Positions 17,750 to 27,044 of a stretch of 64,000 bases of DNA are shown one piece after another. The stretch lies in assembly GCF_900112265.1 (NCBI RefSeq), contig NZ_FOLO01000022.1, positions 11,868 through 75,867 of the forward strand, written 5' to 3'. How positions within the stretch are numbered: the first letter of the stretch is position 1; each line of letters starts with the position of its first letter. Source of the stretch: Pseudoalteromonas denitrificans DSM 6059 (GTDB lineage Bacteria > Pseudomonadota > Gammaproteobacteria > Enterobacterales > Alteromonadaceae). Below the pieces are notes generated by a model. The model had not been told where the DNA came from. It ran no database searches and saw only the letters and a program-made list of their open reading frames with translations. The translations under genes and the position numbers were made by a program.

Positions 17750-19737
17750 TAATTTACCTGTACCAAGGAGCCTGAAATTTGCGTAATACCTGAAGAAGAT
17801 ACTTTTGTCATTGCTGAAGAGCTCAATTCAGCTCCTGCACTACCACTGACTTTTGCTTGCGCTGATGTACTCACAGTAACACCTGCATTACCAGACAGTT
17901 CAGCATTCGCATTAGCACTTGCTGAAAAGTTGCTACCTGCACTCACTTTGGTTTCAGCATCACTATTCAATTTAATATTTGCACCATTGATTTGAACATC
18001 ACCGGTAGAGTCTACTGTAAGCTTGTCACACTTTATAGCAATGCCACTTGTGCTCAATTCAATTGAATTACTACCAACGGTTAAGGTGATTTTATCATCG
18101 CCCGTCATGGTAATTTCTTTGGCTTTTTCTGCCAAGGTTTCTTTAATGGTCAATGAATAATTATCATTGCCCGTAACTGAAATCGCCTTTTCTGTGGTGC
18201 TGGTAAATTCATTTGTTATTGTTTGTGTTAAATTATTTTCAACTTCAGTTAAATGATCTTTTGCCGCATGAAAATATAACTGTTCATTATCTGATTTATC
18301 ATCAAAACGAATTTCGTTTGCGGTCTCACCAAGCTGTGTTTTGATGCCACTTTGTGTACTATTTAATTCATTATAAGGTGGCGGATTATTGCTATTATAT
18401 ACACTTCCTATGATCACAGGTTGATCGGGATCGTTATTAACAAAACTGACTAACACCTCGTCGCCAACTCTAGGTATAAACTGCATGCCTAAACCTGAAC
18501 TTGCCATAGGTTGAGATACTCGGATCCAACAACTAGGGCTATCTCCACCCACTTTATCCCAGTGAAACTGTACTTTTATTCTCCCACTTATATCATGCTG
18601 TGGCTGACCTGTATCACCACCTATGACTATTGCAGTTTGCAAACCATTGATTATCGGTTTTTTCTTAAATTTGGGGTAACTTGGATAACTACTTGGACGA
18701 CAAATAAATTGATTATGATAAGTCACTGATTGCTCTGCGGCTTCAATAGTGTGGGTAATTTTTTCTATGGCATAATTACCTAATTGATTTGCATCTGGAT
18801 GAGCCGATAAAGCAAACTGTGTCGCAAGCATTAACTCTTCTACTATGCTTTTAGCTTCCACTAAACTAAAGTCACTTTGTATTTGATTAAGTTTATTTTT
18901 AACCACTGAAGCTGTTAAGTCGCTCATATCCCCTTTAACTGAGTTAGTACCAAACTCATATTGAGTTAGTTTTTGATTGTTTGCGATACTATGAGATGAC
19001 TTACTGTCGCTGCTATCTACAATTTGTGTACTCTCATAATCATAATTCACACTGCTAACAGCACTACCATGAAGCTTCAATTTAGGCTGCCATTGAGTAA
19101 CCAGCATTTGTTCGCCTGTTCGACTTGGCTTGTAATCAAGTTTAGATACTGATGCATCTTCATAGGGTGAACTAGGGTCTTGTAATTTTAACTGATGACT
19201 ATTACTCGTATGTGTAAAATAATAATGAATGCCTTGTTCAGATAATAATCTTTGTACAAAGTCAAAGTCTGTTTCATTGTATTGAACGCAGTAATTACGC
19301 TCATCACTGGGTAAAGTTCCTAACGTATAATTACCAGAGAAGCCTGCATCATCAAATACTTCAGATATAATATCTGATAAAGTTTTTTGTTGGAAAACCC
19401 GATAATTTGTTCTAAATGTCAGTAACCAAAACCACGGTCGCAAAACAAATTTATAACGTTGATAATTGTTATCACTTTGACTTTCAATTAACTGAATTTC
19501 GGTTAAGTACCCGTGAAATACACGTTTTTCTTTTTGCTTATTGTCTGCTATTTCATTCCAGTGACAACTTAAGGGTTGTCCTAATTGGTCATCGGCAGAA
19601 AAGTTGCTACTGACAAGGACACCCTGAATTAAAAATGGGTCTGATAAACTTTCATTTATTGTCAGTTTATGACCTAAGTGAGTATTATTATTAGAGTCAG
19701 TAAAATATAACCCTCTATTTTCAAATTGATATGACAC
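17749..19737 (-). CDS. vgrG: Type VI secretion system spike protein VgrG
   Basis: The 662-residue protein has the gp27-like N-terminal part (DPFLIQGVLVSSNF, FVLRPWFWLLTFRTNYRVFQ, SDERNYCVQYNETDFDFVQRLLSEQGIHYYF), the gp5 OB-fold region (GRIKVQFHWDKVGGDSPSCWIRVSQPMA, FIPRVGDEVLVSF, PVIIGSVYN) and a repetitive beta-prism needle ending in SGSLVQVN. There is no extra enzymatic C-terminal domain, so cargo must be separate proteins. The start is a GTG at 19737 with AAGGA 6 nt upstream. The neighbouring genes upstream are candidate cargo, and DUF6931 and PAAR genes follow. No Tss baseplate, sheath or TssM genes are in the window, so this is an auxiliary vgrG island that depends on a T6SS encoded elsewhere. 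Confidence 0.96.
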   Translation of the reverse strand: MSYQFENRGLYFTDSNNNTHLGHKLTINESLSDPFLIQGVLVSSNFSADDQLGQPLSCHWNEIADNKQKEKRVFHGYLTEIQLIESQSDNNYQRYKFVLRPWFWLLTFRTNYRVFQQKTLSDIISEVFDDAGFSGNYTLGTLPSDERNYCVQYNETDFDFVQRLLSEQGIHYYFTHTSNSHQLKLQDPSSPYEDASVSKLDYKPSRTGEQMLVTQWQPKLKLHGSAVSSVNYDYESTQIVDSSDSKSSHSIANNQKLTQYEFGTNSVKGDMSDLTASVVKNKLNQIQSDFSLVEAKSIVEELMLATQFALSAHPDANQLGNYAIEKITHTIEAAEQSVTYHNQFICRPSSYPSYPKFKKKPIINGLQTAIVIGGDTGQPQHDISGRIKVQFHWDKVGGDSPSCWIRVSQPMASSGLGMQFIPRVGDEVLVSFVNNDPDQPVIIGSVYNSNNPPPYNELNSTQSGIKTQLGETANEIRFDDKSDNEQLYFHAAKDHLTEVENNLTQTITNEFTSTTEKAISVTGNDNYSLTIKETLAEKAKEITMTGDDKITLTVGSNSIELSTSGIAIKCDKLTVDSTGDVQINGANIKLNSDAETKVSAGSNFSASANANAELSGNAGVTVSTSAQAKVSGSAGAELSSSAMTKVSSSGITQISGSLVQVN

Positions 19738-19779
19738 GCATTGTCCTTATAAGTCGCGAATTTATTTTATTTTTATAGA

Positions 19780-20925
19780 TCAATCTAAAAGCACTCTCGC
19801 ATTATCGCCTTGCTCATATATTAATAAGCTAACAGCCGACAATGATTTTATTTCATCTAAACTCACAGTAAGAGTCTGGTTTCCACGTTCTACATTATCA
19901 TTTAACCTTTTAACTATTTTTTTAACTTCAGTTAATTCTAATTGTGCCTTTGGTACGCGAGTCTTTACAAAATCAAACCATTTTTCACTCATATTTTTGA
20001 GCACTTTAGCAATCACTTCTTTATTTGTAATTGTAAAAGGTTTATTTAATGCGCCACCATCTCTTAATACATCATAAATTATATGACCATTCTTTTTAGC
20101 TACCATCATATTTTTTGTATTTAATTGCAGCTCACCAATATGACCATTGCTCATTTTTAAAAAAAATTTTATATCTTTATATCCTGCATCTGTTGCACCA
20201 CAATTATATTTTGAATGGGCACCTTTACCTGTACCATATCTATCTTTCATTGCGGATTGAAAATGCTGTAATTCGCTAAACTCTTTTGTGAGTGAAATCA
20301 TTGACTTTGCAGCAACCATATCTTCCATATTATCAAATATGATTGTCATTCGAGCTGCATCTTTCAAATCACCAATATCATAATTTCTTTTACGATTTGT
20401 TATTTTATCTAAGGCACCATGAAAGTCTTTCACACCAAAATAAGCACCTGGAGGCTGCTTAACTATGCCATTACATACTGAGGAAATCTGCACTGCATAT
20501 TCTTTTAATTCTTCCTGAGCTTCACAGGTATTTTGAAACATAACAAAAAGTTGCTTTCTTTTTAGCTGAGTATTGGCAATTTGGTTTCTTGCTTTAAAAT
20601 CAAGTTCCTTATTGTTTAACTTCTTATTAGTATTTGAATCCAAATAATGAGTAATAGCCCCTTTAGTTGTCATTATGCTTAGCATAGATTCATCTTGGTG
20701 CTTATTTGATTCATTTTTATACTGATAATTTGCTATTTTTAATCTCAGTTTCTGAAGTTTTTGCTCATACGCTTGATTATTGACTAAACGGAACCCTTGA
20801 GACATACGTCCTTGTAAATTTATTTTTGCCATCACGGCAGCTTTATTTTTTTTTACAATCGCTTGTTGAATTTTTATATCTTCAAATGAAGATACTTCTG
20901 GTATTTGTTTAGTATTTATTGGCAT
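19780..20925 (-). CDS. Candidate T6SS effector with a RelA/SpoT-like nucleotidyltransferase fold
   Basis: The 381-residue soluble protein lies 42 nt before vgrG. Residues about 1-150 are charged and helical, without known motifs. Residues about 155-290 match the RelA/SpoT synthetase fold: DLKDAARMTIIFDN (186-199) corresponds to the Asp/Arg strand, DAGYKDIKFF (246-255) to the GYxSIH motif with Lys in place of His, GHIGELQLNT (261-270) to the VEVQIRT motif with the key Glu265, and KKNGHIIYD (277-285) to the following helix. Known members make (p)ppGpp, (p)ppApp (the T6SS effector Tas1) or pyrophosphorylate tRNA (toxSAS toxins). The K-x2-G-H-x2-Y ending is typical of toxin-like branches. GAGGG before the ATG supports the start. 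No immunity gene is evident. Fold is fairly sure; activity and secretion are inference. Confidence 0.75.
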   Translation of the reverse strand: MPINTKQIPEVSSFEDIKIQQAIVKKNKAAVMAKINLQGRMSQGFRLVNNQAYEQKLQKLRLKIANYQYKNESNKHQDESMLSIMTTKGAITHYLDSNTNKKLNNKELDFKARNQIANTQLKRKQLFVMFQNTCEAQEELKEYAVQISSVCNGIVKQPPGAYFGVKDFHGALDKITNRKRNYDIGDLKDAARMTIIFDNMEDMVAAKSMISLTKEFSELQHFQSAMKDRYGTGKGAHSKYNCGATDAGYKDIKFFLKMSNGHIGELQLNTKNMMVAKKNGHIIYDVLRDGGALNKPFTITNKEVIAKVLKNMSEKWFDFVKTRVPKAQLELTEVKKIVKRLNDNVERGNQTLTVSLDEIKSLSAVSLLIYEQGDNARVLLD

Positions 20926-20999
20926 TTCACCCTCAACAATAATCTAATCTTTTTACAATCTAACATTCAAAACTACTCAGTCAAGCTATCATGAAAAAA

Positions 21000-22970
21000 T
21001 TAACCATAAAGTAACTTAGCTTGATGGTTTTTAGTCGAATATTGGCTATGTAATAGACTTAACTGTGATATTTCACTATCTATTAATATCCGTAATTGCT
21101 GCATGGCTTTTAGCCTTTTTGAAGTTTGATGAACTTTATTATTTGGATCTAACCAACTGTGTAATGGTACCAATATTTTTGTTGATAAATAATCAACTCT
21201 GTTTTGAATGTCCTGTAAACAAGTATTAAGTTGCGCTTTTGTTACTGCTGCACCATATTTACTTTTTTTTGTTTGAAATAATTGACTGTAACTTGTTAAC
21301 CCTTTATCTATCGCTTGAGTATATTCATGCCTTCTACCAAAAGTAACCCAACTTAGCTTTTTCCATTTAGCTAAATCAATAACTTTATCCCCCAAAATAG
21401 CACGTTTAAATGCTTGTTCATTTAACCAAGTTTTAGATAAAATTTGATTATTAATACTTTTTAGAGATAACTCAAACTCTTTCATAACTGCGACAGGGTT
21501 AACTTTTTTAGTATCCGTACTTGTTAACTTTGATTTCTTGAACCAAGTGATTTCATCTAACACACCTTTACCAGATCCTATTTTTGTACCTGCGTGAGTT
21601 AAACTTGGTTTATCAAACCTGCGAATTTCACTTAGATGTGCCGCGTGATGTATATCCCCCAAATAGCCTGAAGTAAGCTCTTTATGTTTTAATATTGCTT
21701 CTCTAAGTTGGTCAGCATCTTCTCTTAAAGCATCACCTACGCCTTCAACTTCACAAGGGTGCTCTTCCATAACCCTACGTGCCTCTTCTTGCATTGGCCG
21801 TACATGGTCATCAATAACCCGTTTGGTATAACTTATCCAAGTAGAAAAACTATAAGCATTTCCCGGTAACATTGCTACAAGCTGGCTTTGACTACAGCTA
21901 CTGATCACATAACATGCTAATAATGGGCTTGTTTTAAAAATATTAAGGTCAAAAGAAGAAACATATAAACTTTTAAATAATTTATTAACCTTTTTAATTT
22001 CTTTACAATGCGTAATGGTTTTAATGATACTTGTTAGTGTTTGTCTAAAATCATTAGCCCACTTTACGGCTTGTGCACCAGCAGGCGCAAAAGCATCCGT
22101 TGCAGCAGATGCTAAATCTGCGGCTAAATCAACCGCCATAGCATTACGTTCTGACTGTAGCGCCTGCTTTAAGCTATCAACTGCCGCTTTAGGATCTCCT
22201 TGTGCAAAAAAATACTTAGCGATACGTGTTTTTCTAATATCAAGTTGCTTTTTAACTAAGGCATAAACTTTGGGAGCAAACTCAAGAATGAATTTAGCAG
22301 TACTTGCTAATGGAATAAGGTGCATAAGTAAGTTTTCTAAAAGCTTATATATTTCAGTTTTTAGCATATCAATGAATTGCATTACTGTTATTTGCAATGA
22401 TTTAATCAAACCCAATACAAAATTAACCACATGATTGATTATGCCACCTATTGTTGACTTACCAACAGCACTAACAGCTCTATTCACTCCACCCTTAACT
22501 TTATCTATGATCTCCCGTACCATCGAAGGCACACTAAACCCTTTAAAACCTAATTGTTCTAATAAACTTTTTACATCTGAAGCAAAGTCTTTAGCTGTTT
22601 TAAGTTTACTTTTAAATTTCATATTGCAACCACGAAAAATTTGCATGCAAACATCTCGTTGCGCTTCTTTCATTAACGCTAATTCACGCAGTGTTTGCGC
22701 ATCAGTTTTTGGACCAAAAAACAATTGTAAATGCAATTTCCAAGGAGCATCAGACCTTGTACTGCGTATAGACGAACGAAAGTCCTCTTTAGATTGACAC
22801 CAAAGACCAAATTTAATTTTAAGATCAGATAACGTATCCTCACATTTATCAGTTTCATAGTTTTGTATTGCTGTATCGACTTCCTTTAATAAGGAACTAC
22901 GAGTCGATAATTTCCCTGCATATGTTTGCTCTCTCCATTCGTCATAACTCATGAGTATTGGTAAAGCCAT
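21000..22970 (-). CDS. Large helical protein heading the VgrG operon, possible T6SS cargo
   Basis: The product (656 residues from the ATG at 22970, AGG 7 nt upstream; a TTG at 22973 is less likely) matches no family I recognise. Residues about 1-150 are soluble and helical. Residues about 165-240 form a long run of hydrophobic and amphipathic helices (IGGIINHVVNFVLGLIKSL, LLENLLMHLIPLASTAKFIL). An Ala-rich patch lies around 280-305. The C-terminal half is helical with many charged residues (MKEFELSLKSINNQIL, RVDYLSTKILVPLHSWL). It is the first gene of the T6SS accessory operon, 74 nt before the RelA/SpoT-fold gene. Possible roles are a membrane-active effector or a chaperone/adaptor for the next protein; the sequence does not decide. 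Confidence 0.7.
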   Translation of the reverse strand: MALPILMSYDEWREQTYAGKLSTRSSLLKEVDTAIQNYETDKCEDTLSDLKIKFGLWCQSKEDFRSSIRSTRSDAPWKLHLQLFFGPKTDAQTLRELALMKEAQRDVCMQIFRGCNMKFKSKLKTAKDFASDVKSLLEQLGFKGFSVPSMVREIIDKVKGGVNRAVSAVGKSTIGGIINHVVNFVLGLIKSLQITVMQFIDMLKTEIYKLLENLLMHLIPLASTAKFILEFAPKVYALVKKQLDIRKTRIAKYFFAQGDPKAAVDSLKQALQSERNAMAVDLAADLASAATDAFAPAGAQAVKWANDFRQTLTSIIKTITHCKEIKKVNKLFKSLYVSSFDLNIFKTSPLLACYVISSCSQSQLVAMLPGNAYSFSTWISYTKRVIDDHVRPMQEEARRVMEEHPCEVEGVGDALREDADQLREAILKHKELTSGYLGDIHHAAHLSEIRRFDKPSLTHAGTKIGSGKGVLDEITWFKKSKLTSTDTKKVNPVAVMKEFELSLKSINNQILSKTWLNEQAFKRAILGDKVIDLAKWKKLSWVTFGRRHEYTQAIDKGLTSYSQLFQTKKSKYGAAVTKAQLNTCLQDIQNRVDYLSTKILVPLHSWLDPNNKVHQTSKRLKAMQQLRILIDSEISQLSLLHSQYSTKNHQAKLLYG

Positions 22971-23148
22971 CAAAATGCCTATTTAGTAAAATAAATAATT
23001 GATTAATTATAGATAAATTTCATTAATTAGCATTAGATATCTTATAGATTAAATTGCTGTAATTGGGTTCACTAGTTTCATTCTTGTTTTTTTTTACTAT
23101 ATTTATAAAAGTTTTATTTTTTGTATTTGGGATTATTTTAAAATAACA

Positions 23149-26100
23149 ATGAATATCAAAAACAATGAAAGTAATGCCTCTATCACTTTATCTTTGCTTA
23201 GTAAAACATTTGCAATATTTAGCATTACTTTAGGTTTAATCGTTTTACTTGGCTGGTATTTTAATCAGGCGGTCATTACCCAGTTACACTCTTCTCTTGC
23301 ACCTATGCATTATAATACAGCCTTATGTTTATCGTTGCTGGGAGTTGGTATATTATCAGTCAATTACAAATGGAGCTTCATTTTACCAAGTTTAGTCTTT
23401 TTCATTAGTTTCATAACTTTAATGCAGTTTATACTTGATTTTAATTTAGGTGTAGATCAATTTTTTTTAGCACAAAAAGGCAACTTATATAACCTACTAC
23501 CAGGTAGAATGTCTCCTATCACAGCCATATGTTTATTATTCTCTTCAATTATTATTTTGTTATTTTCATCAAGTGCCTTTCCAATAGAAATAAAATTAAC
23601 CTTAAGTCAAACTTGCACTTTTTTTATACTGTCATTACCTGTTATTTCATTACTTGGGTATGTTTTCAATTTAAACTTCACTTTTGCTTGGAGTTACTTT
23701 TCTCCCATGGCAATTCATACTGCCTTAGGCATTATTTGTATTGGCATCAGTCTTAAATTTAGTTTTATTAATCACTATAAAGACTCAAAACCTCTTTTTG
23801 AAATTTTTATAGTCAGCGGAGTATTGTTAGCGATATGGTTAGTTGGTGTATATCAAGAAAACACTAAAATAAAAGCCGAGTTAAATAAAGAAATGCATCT
23901 AGTTGGAACCCAAATAAAGCAGCAATTAGATACACAATTACAACACATAAAAAGTATCAAAACGAATTCAAATAACATTCCAACAAACACAAATAAACTT
24001 ATTTTAAACACACCTTGGATCACGCGTATTCAATGGTTTAATATCAATAGCGCTTCTAATGTATTTAGTTTGCCAAAGGCTAATACTCAAAACTTTTTAT
24101 CTTCAGAGTTATTAGAATTATTTGAACACGTTGAAAAAACGAAAGCCCTTTCATCAAGCGTTATAACTGAAACAAAATCAAATAATAAGTCAATTTTAGT
24201 TATCATACCGAATCTATTAAACGGTGACAGTTCAAAAGATGACCCGCTTAAAGGTTTTACAGTTGTTTATATTAATATTGATTTATTTTTTAAACAATTA
24301 GTCCTAAATAATACAAGTCATTTTTTATCTATAAAGCTGAACCATAACTATCAAGAGTTTTATAACAATACACAGTTAAAAAATGAAAATTACTTTTCTT
24401 TAAAACAAAATATTCAACTCGCGGGTTCAACTTGGAGCATTATCATAACGCCAAACTTGAGTTTTTTTAAAAACATCACAACTTTTTTACCAGCTTGGCT
24501 ATTTACCTCGGCCTTTTTTGCCACACTTTTATCTGCATTTATCTCTCAATATTGGTATTTATTACAACAAAAGTCCCATGAACTTAGCAAACTTAAAGAA
24601 CGCTTCTCTGATGATAAAAAGACTAACAATGCAATTGCAGAAAACATTAATGACGCCATTGTGATAATTGATAATAAAAGCATTATTCAATCTTTTTCAA
24701 ATAAAGCAGAATCTTTGTTTGGTTACACTAAAGAAGAAATTGTAGGTAGGAGCGTAAATTTATTAATGCCAACAAAGTTAAGTTTAGCGCATGATAAACA
24801 TGTACAAGGCTTTAACGCTAACAAAAAAACATCAATTATTACTAAAAGGAAAAGCCTCAAAGGCCTCACAAAAAGCCAACAAGAGTTTCCAATTGAAATT
24901 ACTTTAGTTGAAGTTTTAAGTGCTAAAAAACAGCTGTTTATTGGTATTATTAAAGACATATCACAACAACAACATAATGAAGTACAGCTTGATAAAGCAA
25001 AATGTGAAACTGAATCTATAAAACTCGCTAAAAGTAAATTTATTGAGTATATGGGTCATGAAATTAAAAGCCCTATGAACAGTATTTATGGTGTTTTACA
25101 ATTATTACAACACGAAAGTGATTCACATATAAATAAAGACTTAATAGAAAAAGCAATCTTTTCCTCTAAATCATTGTTATGCAGTATAAATGACATCATT
25201 GATTTCTCAAAAATAGAAGATGATAAATTATTTATTGAAGAGTCTGTCATTAGCCTTAAACAACTATTACATAGATTAATGCTTGATATGACACCTATTG
25301 CTGAACAAAAAAATGTCCTATTATCGCTTACATATTCAAGCAATTTTACCGATGGCTGGTTAGCAGATCCTGTTCGGATCCGGCAAATAGTTTTAAACTT
25401 GATAATTAACTCATTAAAGTTTACCCAAGATGGAAAAATTGACATTCACATTGATATTATTAACTCTAAAACCAATCGAAAGTCACTCAAAATTTCAGTA
25501 TCGGATACTGGCATAGGCATGCATAAAGATAAAGTCTCAAGCCTCTTTAACCATATAGACCAAGGAACTAAACTAACAACATACTTATGCGATGGTTCTG
25601 ACCTAGACTTATTAATAGTAGAAAAAATGATACAACTCATGGATGGATCAATTAGTGTAGGCAGTATCGAAGGTGAAGGCTCATGTTTTTTAGTCATTTT
25701 ACCTTTGATAAAAGAAGACAAAAACTTTTCAGAAATACAATTACATACTGAAGAGGTCGCACCTCACTTTAATGATAAAGTCATATTATTGGTTGAAAGT
25801 GACAAAATAAGTAAAGTAATAATTAAAGCAATGCTTGAAGCAACAAATGCAGATGTAGATGTAGTTTCAAGCGGTGAAGAAGCGCTATCTTATTTAAATA
25901 AAAAACAAGTTGATATCATTTTAATGAATACTAGGTTACCAAATTTAAATGGCATTGAAACATGTAGACAGATCAGAGAAATAAATAAAATTTTACCGAT
26001 TATTGCTATTAGTGAAAATAAAATTAAAGATGATATTAGCAATTTTCAACACTTAGGCTTTAACGCTCGTATCAATAAACCGATAGAGCTACATTACTTA

Positions 26101-26151
26101 TATCAAATACTCACAGAGCAACTAAGACCTACATCAAAACTCTTGCTGTAA
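23149..26151 (+). CDS. Hybrid histidine kinase with degenerate ATP-lid and receiver motifs
   Basis: The 1000-residue membrane protein starts with about seven helices (residues 20-235), a large extracytoplasmic loop (236-446) and another helix (447-470). A PAS domain follows (493-610: IVIIDNKSIIQSFSNKAESLFGYTKEEIVGRSV), then HisKA with phospho-acceptor His637 in MGHEIKSPMN, HATPase with an intact N box (LNLIINSLKFT) and G1 box (SDTGIGM), and a C-terminal receiver (875-993). Two parts are odd. The G2 box reads GSDLDLLIV where GxGLGLxIV is expected. The receiver has Asn927 in IILMNTRLP where the phospho-acceptor Asp should be, and ES instead of the acidic pair, while Lys977 is kept. It may thus be a sensor without phosphorelay output. 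It stands alone and overlaps the 3' end of the LysE gene by 23 nt. Confidence 0.9.
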   Translation: MNIKNNESNASITLSLLSKTFAIFSITLGLIVLLGWYFNQAVITQLHSSLAPMHYNTALCLSLLGVGILSVNYKWSFILPSLVFFISFITLMQFILDFNLGVDQFFLAQKGNLYNLLPGRMSPITAICLLFSSIIILLFSSSAFPIEIKLTLSQTCTFFILSLPVISLLGYVFNLNFTFAWSYFSPMAIHTALGIICIGISLKFSFINHYKDSKPLFEIFIVSGVLLAIWLVGVYQENTKIKAELNKEMHLVGTQIKQQLDTQLQHIKSIKTNSNNIPTNTNKLILNTPWITRIQWFNINSASNVFSLPKANTQNFLSSELLELFEHVEKTKALSSSVITETKSNNKSILVIIPNLLNGDSSKDDPLKGFTVVYINIDLFFKQLVLNNTSHFLSIKLNHNYQEFYNNTQLKNENYFSLKQNIQLAGSTWSIIITPNLSFFKNITTFLPAWLFTSAFFATLLSAFISQYWYLLQQKSHELSKLKERFSDDKKTNNAIAENINDAIVIIDNKSIIQSFSNKAESLFGYTKEEIVGRSVNLLMPTKLSLAHDKHVQGFNANKKTSIITKRKSLKGLTKSQQEFPIEITLVEVLSAKKQLFIGIIKDISQQQHNEVQLDKAKCETESIKLAKSKFIEYMGHEIKSPMNSIYGVLQLLQHESDSHINKDLIEKAIFSSKSLLCSINDIIDFSKIEDDKLFIEESVISLKQLLHRLMLDMTPIAEQKNVLLSLTYSSNFTDGWLADPVRIRQIVLNLIINSLKFTQDGKIDIHIDIINSKTNRKSLKISVSDTGIGMHKDKVSSLFNHIDQGTKLTTYLCDGSDLDLLIVEKMIQLMDGSISVGSIEGEGSCFLVILPLIKEDKNFSEIQLHTEEVAPHFNDKVILLVESDKISKVIIKAMLEATNADVDVVSSGEEALSYLNKKQVDIILMNTRLPNLNGIETCRQIREINKILPIIAISENKIKDDISNFQHLGFNARINKPIELHYLYQILTEQLRPTSKLLL

Positions 26152-26737
26152 TACCTAACAAAACAACACCTGTTATTTTTTCAATAATATGCACATTATT
26201 ACGAAGTTTTTCTAATACTTTAGATTTAGATAAAGCAAGGGCAATTAAACAATACCAAACTGTATCAATCCCTCCGACCGTACTCACCATAATTACTTTT
26301 TGTTGTAAGCTCGCATTAGCATCAATAAATTGACTAAATAAAGCGATAAAAAACATCGCTATCTTAGGGTTAAGAAATGCAATCATAAACCCTTCCCATG
26401 CACTTTGTTTTAGTGAAACTGTGGCGGTTTGATGTTTAAGTTCACCGAGAGATGATTTTGATGTAAAGGCTTTATAAGCTAACCAAAGTAAAAATACTGC
26501 CCCAGAGTATTTAATGATATTAAATAACCAAGGTGTTTCTTTAATAATAACAGCCATGCCAATGACTGTTAAAATCGCATATAAGGCAATACCCGCACCA
26601 TGTGCAATACTAGCAACCAAACCATTCAATCTTCCGCCTGCAACTGTATGTTTTAAAACAATTGCCAAACTTGGACCTGGAGTCATAGCACCTAAAAGAC
26701 AGATTGTAGCTAAAGAGAACCATGCTGTGAGTTCCAT
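26129..26737 (-). CDS. LysE/RhtB-family amino-acid exporter
   Basis: The 202-residue inner-membrane protein has six hydrophobic helices and the family signature near the N-terminus, GAMTPGPSLAIVLKHTVAGGRLNG, followed by SIAHGAGIALYA and, in the middle, AFLNPKIAMFFIALF. AGGAAATAAC before the ATG supports the start. These proteins export amino acids or homoserine-lactone-like compounds using the proton gradient; the substrate is unknown. Its 3' end overlaps that of the convergent hybrid kinase gene. Confidence 0.92.
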   Translation of the reverse strand: MELTAWFSLATICLLGAMTPGPSLAIVLKHTVAGGRLNGLVASIAHGAGIALYAILTVIGMAVIIKETPWLFNIIKYSGAVFLLWLAYKAFTSKSSLGELKHQTATVSLKQSAWEGFMIAFLNPKIAMFFIALFSQFIDANASLQQKVIMVSTVGGIDTVWYCLIALALSKSKVLEKLRNNVHIIEKITGVVLLGITARVLM

Positions 26738-27044
26738 GTTATTTCCTATTTATTTCACTAAGTACTTAGTCTAACCAATTTCAAACATGAAAATAAATTA
26801 AATTATAGACTAACAGCCATGAAGTAATTTCATGGAAAGAGATATAAACACCATATCGATAGCGAGATCGTTTTCTTTTTGAATAGTCAATTGTTCTTTA
26901 AAATCTCAATTTTGTTCATTTTGAAAACTAACTAATTGTGCGCGAGCATTTAATTTGAGTTGCTCTAGTTTAATGAGGAGCAACAAAAATTAAGTGTGTT
27001 TTAAGTGACATCAAAAAAAGATACCGATTTGCCCTCAACTGAGT
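26738..27044. other. Intergenic stretch without recognised gene
   Basis: About 305 bases separate the LysE gene start from the end of the lipoprotein gene. They contain no plausible ORF; promoter sequences for the exporter are expected here but no clear -35/-10 pair stood out. Confidence 0.4.
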
